From assembly GCF_000019725.1 (NCBI RefSeq), contig NC_010505.1, forward strand, positions 2,793,001 through 2,857,000: a stretch of DNA of 64,000 nucleotides, read 5' to 3'. The notes under the pieces are model-generated. The model saw only the letters and a list, made by a program, of their open reading frames with translations, did not search any database and was not told the origin of the DNA. Origin of the DNA: Methylobacterium radiotolerans JCM 2831 (GTDB lineage: Bacteria; Pseudomonadota; Alphaproteobacteria; Rhizobiales; Beijerinckiaceae). Shown here piece after piece: positions 59,696-64,000 of this stretch. Position 1 is the first letter of the stretch. Each line of letters opens with the position of its first letter. The position numbers were made by a program, and so were the translations under genes.

Positions 59696-60799
59696 ATGGA
59701 CATGAGTGGCGCGGGCGACCGGCGGTCGGGGGCGGTGCGGACCTGGCTCTACGTGGTCGCGGCCCTGGTGGTCGCCATGGTGGCGGTCGGCGGCGCGACG
59801 CGGCTGACCGGGTCCGGCCTGTCGATCACCGAGTGGCGCCCCGTCACGGGCGCGATCCCGCCGCTCACCGAGGCCGACTGGGCGGCCGAGTTCGCCAAGT
59901 ACAGGGACACGCCGCAATACAACATCCTCAACCAGGGGATGGGATTGTCGGCGTTCAAGGTGCTGTACGGCTGGGAATGGGGCCATCGCCTGCTCGGCCG
60001 CGTGATCGGCCTCGTGTTCTTCCTGCCGCTGATCCTGTTCTGGTGGCAGGGCCGCATCAGCCGGCGGCTCGGTCTCGGCCTGCTCGGCCTCGGCCTGCTC
60101 GGCGGCCTCCAGGGCGCCATCGGCTGGATCATGGTCGCCTCGGGCCTTCAGCCCGGCATGACGGCCGTGGCGCCGCTCAAGCTCGCCCTGCACCTCACCA
60201 CCGCGAGCCTCATCCTGGCCGGCCTGGTCTGGCTGGCCGCGGGCGAGCGCCGCGGCGTCCTTGCGCCGGCCCCGGCACGGCTGCGGGCTACCGCCCTGCT
60301 GCTGCCGATCCTGGTCCTGGTGCAGATCTTCCTCGGCGGCCTCGTCGCCGGCTCGCATGCCGGCCTCGTCTACAACACCTGGCCGACCATGGACGGCCAG
60401 CTCGTCCCGCCGCTGGACAGCCTCTTCGCGATCCGGCCGTGGATCGAGAACTTCGTGGACAACCACGCCCTCGTTCAGTTCGACCATCGGGTGACGGCCT
60501 ACCTCGTGTTCGTCGTGGCGGTTCTGCACGCCGTCGATGCCCGGCTCACCGGCCCGAAGAGCGCGGCCGGGCGGGCCGCGGGCGTCGTGATCCTCGTCCT
60601 CGCCCAGATGGCGCTGGGGATCGCGACGCTTCTCCTCGCCGTCCCCCTCTGGGCGGCGCTCGCGCATCAGGTGCTCGCCATGGCGGTGCTGACGATGGCC
60701 ACCGTCCATGCCCGGCTCAGCCGCGGGTTCGGCCTGGTCGAGCCCGCCGCCGCCGAGCCGCCGCTGGGGTTCGAGGGTCTGGCCGGAGGCCGGATCTAG
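59696..60799 (+). CDS. ctaA: Heme A synthase
   Basis: 367 residues, about eight transmembrane helices. COX15/CtaA family, type 2: VAVGGATRLTGSGLSITEWRPVTGAIPPL, then ILNQGMGLSAFKVLYGWEWGHRLLGRVIG (heme-ligand His), GWIMVASGL, LALHLTTASLI, GLVAGSHAGLVYNTWPTMDGQLVP and FDHRVTAYLVF. It oxidises heme O to heme A for aa3 oxidases. A second start ATG 59702 is possible. Confidence 0.95.
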   Translation: MDMSGAGDRRSGAVRTWLYVVAALVVAMVAVGGATRLTGSGLSITEWRPVTGAIPPLTEADWAAEFAKYRDTPQYNILNQGMGLSAFKVLYGWEWGHRLLGRVIGLVFFLPLILFWWQGRISRRLGLGLLGLGLLGGLQGAIGWIMVASGLQPGMTAVAPLKLALHLTTASLILAGLVWLAAGERRGVLAPAPARLRATALLLPILVLVQIFLGGLVAGSHAGLVYNTWPTMDGQLVPPLDSLFAIRPWIENFVDNHALVQFDHRVTAYLVFVVAVLHAVDARLTGPKSAAGRAAGVVILVLAQMALGIATLLLAVPLWAALAHQVLAMAVLTMATVHARLSRGFGLVEPAAAEPPLGFEGLAGGRI

Positions 60800-60949
60800 G
60801 CTTTCGTGCGGTGCAGCGGTCTCGCTGCGCCGCACGAGACTTTTACCGCTTTCAGTGGAACCTTGGGATAACTCCCCATCAGCAATCTGCACATGGAACG
60901 ACCAAGACTTCTCAAGCTTTAAGCTGCACGCGTTGCAGGAGGCTTCAAG

Positions 60950-61633
60950 ATGTCTCTCGCGGAGGATGGTCGACCGCTCTCCCTGACCTGGCACTACACG
61001 CCGCGGGAGATCATGGCGGATGGCGTGATCCACGGTCTCGGCGTGCTGCTCGGCTTCGCCGGTGCTGTGGCCCTGGTGGCGACCGCGGTCACGGCGCATC
61101 TCGGGCTCGGCGAGCGGGCGGCGGTGGTCGTCTACGCCACGGCCCTCGTCCTGATGCTCGGCGTCTCAGCCCTCTACAATCTCTATCCGGTCAGCCCGCG
61201 CAAATGGCTCCTGCGCCGCGCCGACCACGCCCTGATCTACCTGATGATCGCCGGGACCTACACGCCGCTGGTCGCCCTCGTGGGATCGGGGCCGCGGGCC
61301 TACGCCCTCTTGGCGATGATCTGGCTGGTGGCGCTGATCGGGATCGCGGTGAAGCTCTTCCTGCCGGGCCGGTTCGACCGCCTGTCGATCGGGCTCTACC
61401 TGATGCTCGGCTGGAGCGGGCTGTTCGCCTACGAGTCGGTGATCGCGGCGCTTCAGCCCACGGCCCTGTGGCTGCTCGGCATCGGCGGGGCGCTCTACTC
61501 GATCGGCGTCGTGTTCCACGTCTGGCGGACCCTGCCCTTCCAGAACGCGATCTGGCACGGCTTCGTCCTCGCCGCCACGGCCTGCCATTACGGGACGATC
61601 TGGGCCAGCCTGAACGGCTCGCCGATGACCTAG
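60950..61633 (+). CDS. trhA: Hemolysin III / TrhA family membrane protein
   Basis: 227 residues, seven transmembrane helices. PAQR-like family motifs: IMADGVIHGLGVLLGFAGAVAL, SALYNLYPVSPRKWLLRRADHALIYLMIAGTYTPL and FHVWRTLPFQNAIWHGFVLAATACHYGTIW, with the conserved Ser, Asp and His residues of a zinc site. RBS GCAGGAGG precedes ATG 60950. Implicated in membrane lipid homeostasis in E. coli. Confidence 0.88.
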   Translation: MSLAEDGRPLSLTWHYTPREIMADGVIHGLGVLLGFAGAVALVATAVTAHLGLGERAAVVVYATALVLMLGVSALYNLYPVSPRKWLLRRADHALIYLMIAGTYTPLVALVGSGPRAYALLAMIWLVALIGIAVKLFLPGRFDRLSIGLYLMLGWSGLFAYESVIAALQPTALWLLGIGGALYSIGVVFHVWRTLPFQNAIWHGFVLAATACHYGTIWASLNGSPMT

Positions 61634-61653
61634 CGTCGCAATCGATTGCGACG
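61634..61653. promoter_or_regulatory. 20-bp perfect palindrome
   Basis: CGTCGCAATC-GATTGCGACG directly follows the trhA stop codon. It is a perfect dyad with no loop and no T-tract, so it looks more like a protein binding site than a terminator. Confidence 0.55.
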
Positions 61654-61774
61654 TCGCGCGTAAAACTCCGGTTACCGTTCCGCTGAAAAGGTCGAGCGCG
61701 GGCGACCTGCTTTAAGTTTCCCGCGACCGCGGGTGCACCACAACTCGGGGACTGATATTCCCGGGAGCTGGACC

Positions 61775-62974
61775 GTGGTCCCGAAGACGAACGACTCTGG
61801 CCTCGCTCACCGTTACCGGATCCTGCACGTGTTCCGGGCGCCCGTGGGCGGATTGTTCCGGCACGTGATGGATCTCGCCCGCCTCCAGGCGGCCGCGGGA
61901 CACCATGTCGGCCTCGTCTGCGACTCCAGCACCGGCGGTGACCGCGCCGCGGGCGCCCTGGCGGACCTGATGCCCTGCCTGGATCTCGGCCTCGTCCGGC
62001 TGCCGATGCGCCGGAATCCGCACCCGTCGGACTGGTCCTGTCTGCGCGCCGTCGCCCAGCGGGCCGCGGAGGTCGGCGCGGACGTGCTGCACGGACACGG
62101 GGCCAAGGGCGGCGCCTATGCCCGGCTCGCCGCGGCGGGTCCGGCGATCCGGGCCTACACGCCGCACGGGGGCAGCTACAATTACCGGCCGGGCAGCCCA
62201 CTGCACCGCCTCTACATGGGGGCCGAGGCGGTGCTCGCCCGCCGCACGGACGCGTTCCTGTTCGAGAGCGAGTACGTCGCGGGCCGCCACCGGAGCTTCG
62301 TCGGCGGTCCCGAGCGGGTGACGCGGATCGTGCACAACGGCATCGCCGAGGCCGAGTTCGCGCCGCTCGACCGCGTCGCCGAGCCCTTCGACCTGCTCTA
62401 TGTCGGTGAGCTGCGGGAGGCCAAGGGGCTGCCCTACCTGCTCGAGGCGCTGGTCCGGCTGCGGGCCGAGGGTCGGGCGCTGCGCCTGCTCCTGGTCGGA
62501 TCCGGGCCGGACGCCGAGATCCTGCGGGAGTCCGTGGCCCGCCTCGGCCTCGCCGACGCGGTGGCGTTCGAGCCGCCGCAGGCGATCCGCTCCGTGCTGG
62601 CCCGCGGCCGGATCCTCGTCGTCCCGTCGCTCGCGGAGTCGCTGCCCTACGTCGTGCTGGAGGCCGCCGCGGCGGCGCAGCCGCTGGTCGCCACCCGGGT
62701 CGGCGGCATTCCGGAGATCTTCGGCGCGGCCGCCCGCGACCTCGTCCCGTCGCGGGACCCGGCGGCGCTCGCCGAGGGGATCCGTCGCGTTCTCGACGCC
62801 GCACCGGAGACCCTGGCCGCGCGGACCCAGGGCCTGAGCGCCTCGATCCGGCAGCGCTTCTCCCTGGACCGCATGGGCAGCGAGGTTGTCTCCGGCTACG
62901 CCGCGGCCTTCGAGGCCCGCGCGGAGCGCCGCGATCCCGCGCCGCGGACGATCGCCGGAGCCCGGACCGCCTGA
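61775..62974 (+). CDS. GT4-family glycosyltransferase
   Basis: 399 residues from GTG 61775 (GGGAG upstream). GTG 61733 is a longer alternative. GT-B fold: RILHVFRAPVGGLFRHVMDLARLQAAAGHHV, VLHGHGAKGGAYARLAA, TPHGGSYNYRPGSPLHRLYMGAEAVL, the C-terminal YVGELREAKGLPYLLEAL and the nucleotide-sugar site PSLAESLPYVVLEAAAAAQPLVATRVGGIPEI. Adds a sugar to a surface polysaccharide precursor. Donor unknown. Next to a polyprenyl phosphotransferase. Confidence 0.9.
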   Translation: MVPKTNDSGLAHRYRILHVFRAPVGGLFRHVMDLARLQAAAGHHVGLVCDSSTGGDRAAGALADLMPCLDLGLVRLPMRRNPHPSDWSCLRAVAQRAAEVGADVLHGHGAKGGAYARLAAAGPAIRAYTPHGGSYNYRPGSPLHRLYMGAEAVLARRTDAFLFESEYVAGRHRSFVGGPERVTRIVHNGIAEAEFAPLDRVAEPFDLLYVGELREAKGLPYLLEALVRLRAEGRALRLLLVGSGPDAEILRESVARLGLADAVAFEPPQAIRSVLARGRILVVPSLAESLPYVVLEAAAAAQPLVATRVGGIPEIFGAAARDLVPSRDPAALAEGIRRVLDAAPETLAARTQGLSASIRQRFSLDRMGSEVVSGYAAAFEARAERRDPAPRTIAGARTA

Positions 62975-63117
62975 CGGCGAGACCTGCCGGAAGAGGATCG
63001 GGGCCTGTGCGCCGCGGTGGAAAAGGCGGCGGCACCCTCGCTCTTAAATGTTCCCACAACGCCCCGTGCCAAGCTTCCTTCGAGGCAGCGACCGCAAGGC
63101 TCGGGGGGAGCCGATCG

Positions 63118-64000
63118 ATGAGCGCGTTCGACATCCGCGATCTCCTGGAGGCCGCCGTCCCGATGGAGGCGTCCTCGGTCCCGGCCGCCGGCGGCGTGCC
63201 GCTCGCCGAGACCGCCGCGCCGGGGCCGACGGCGATCTCGCCCGTCGTGGTGGCCGGGCTGGTGCGCGCCCTGGAATGCACGCTGATCTTCGGCCTGGGC
63301 GCGTTGCTGCACCTGCTGATGCTCCGCGGGCGCGTCCCGTTCGGGCTGACCTACGCGGGCGCGATCGGCATGATCGCGGTGATCACCGTGACGCTGATCC
63401 AGGCGTCGGGCGGCTACCGGGTCGCCGCCTTCCGGAGCTTCTTCAAGACCGCCATCCGGCTGATCGCGGCGTGGTCGATGACCTTCCTGATGGTCGCCGC
63501 CGGACTCGTGCTGGCCAAGGTGGCCGACCATTACTCGCGGCTCTGGCTCGCGACCTTCTTCGGCACCGGCCTCGCGGCGCTGCTGCTCGGGCGCTTCGTG
63601 CTCTTCCGCATCATCGACGCCCAGACCCGGGCCGGACGGTTCGACCGGCGCACCGCGATCGTGGGCGGTGGCCAGCCCGCCGAGGACCTGATCGCCGCCC
63701 TGGAGACGCAGAGCGAGAGCGGCATCCGCATCGTCGGCGTGTTCGACGACCGCAACGCCGACCGGTCCTCCGACGTGGTGGCGGGGCACCCGAAGCTCGG
63801 CAACGTCGACGACCTCGTCGCCTACGCGCGGCACGCCCGGCTCGACCTGATCGTGTTCACGATCCCGATCACCGCGGAGGCGCGGATCCTCCAGATGCTC
63901 GCCAAGCTCTGGGTCCTGCCGATCGACATCCGGCTCTCGGCGCACGCCGCCAAGCTGCGCCTGCGCCCGCGCAGCTACTCGTATCTCGGCTCGGTCCCGG
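63118..64000 (+). CDS. Polyprenyl glycosylphosphotransferase, 3' truncated by window
   Basis: The first 294 residues are present, from ATG 63118 with GGGGAG upstream. Four transmembrane helices lie between about 45 and 165, then a cytoplasmic Rossmann-like CoA-binding domain (RTAIVGGGQPAEDLIAALETQSESGIRIVGVFDDRNADRSSDVVAGHPKLGNVDDLVAYAR). This N-terminal architecture belongs to WbaP/WcaJ/ExoY-type initiating transferases. The catalytic C-terminal domain is beyond the edge. It would start exopolysaccharide repeat-unit assembly on undecaprenyl phosphate. Confidence 0.85.
   Translation, partial: MSAFDIRDLLEAAVPMEASSVPAAGGVPLAETAAPGPTAISPVVVAGLVRALECTLIFGLGALLHLLMLRGRVPFGLTYAGAIGMIAVITVTLIQASGGYRVAAFRSFFKTAIRLIAAWSMTFLMVAAGLVLAKVADHYSRLWLATFFGTGLAALLLGRFVLFRIIDAQTRAGRFDRRTAIVGGGQPAEDLIAALETQSESGIRIVGVFDDRNADRSSDVVAGHPKLGNVDDLVAYARHARLDLIVFTIPITAEARILQMLAKLWVLPIDIRLSAHAAKLRLRPRSYSYLGSVP

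Noticed and set aside
60800..60949. EcfG-type stress promoter upstream of trhA
   Set aside because: GGAAC boxes are present but no CGTT-like -10 lies at the required spacing.

Overview
The window (about 70% G+C) fits an alphaproteobacterium of the Hyphomicrobiales, most probably Methylobacterium or Methylorubrum. The support is the irr / fabA-fabB-fabI arrangement, the leucine-rich leuA leader, hybrid kinases, and many Methylobacterium-like small proteins. The genus is an inference from gene content. No database search was possible.

Region 1 (1 to about 15,480) is accessory DNA that looks like the end of a prophage or phage-derived island. A chain of very short genes overlapping as ATGA or GTGA carries a lysis cassette: a small two-segment membrane protein (holin candidate), a GH24 endolysin, an i-spanin and an o-spanin. 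A Rha/KilAC-type antirepressor and an HTH protein follow. A leftward gene set then runs from an operator/promoter near 10,700 through small unknown genes to a Lon-like AAA+ ATPase that lacks a protease domain. Between that set and a rightward gene pair lies an unusual array of seven GC hairpins separated by six intervals of exactly 42 nt (10,775-11,140). The tRNA-proximal end is defence cargo: a Shedu-type nuclease (SduA, DUF4263), an unknown 313-aa protein and an Abi_C/HEPN abortive-infection protein. The region abuts the 3' end of a tRNA-Lys(CTT), a classic attachment position, but no integrase is visible here. Several genes in the region are damaged: a lost start/stop overlap at 492, in-frame amber codons at 1326 and 2973, and a frameshift at 6984-6987. 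A short palindromic repeat recurs six times in this region, always inside genes. I did not see it in the remaining 48 kb.

Region 2 (15,500-63,100) is ordinary chromosome. It holds leuA behind a leucine-rich leader peptide and attenuator, leuB, ubiE-ubiB, a CHASE3 hybrid kinase overlapping zapE, comF, a class I methyltransferase with a DUF427 gene, and the unsaturated fatty acid set fabA-fabB-fabI divergent from irr. A 38-codon membrane ORF lies between fabB and fabI. Further on are an RND adaptor without its pump, a GGDEF/EAL protein with an altered GGDEF motif, class II DAHP synthase, a stand-alone sigma region 1.1 protein, glutathione reductase, an O-antigen ligase-like protein, rpiA, gph, an aminotransferase, a DsbA-like oxidoreductase, accB-accC, aat, ctaA and a hemolysin III family protein.

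Region 3 (61,775 to the end) begins a polysaccharide locus: a GT4 glycosyltransferase and a polyprenyl glycosylphosphotransferase that runs off the window.

Biosynthesis genes (leucine, ubiquinone, fatty acids, aromatic amino acids, haem A) and envelope genes are intact and compact. Gene damage, hairpin-rich spacers and palindromic repeats are concentrated in the first 15 kb.
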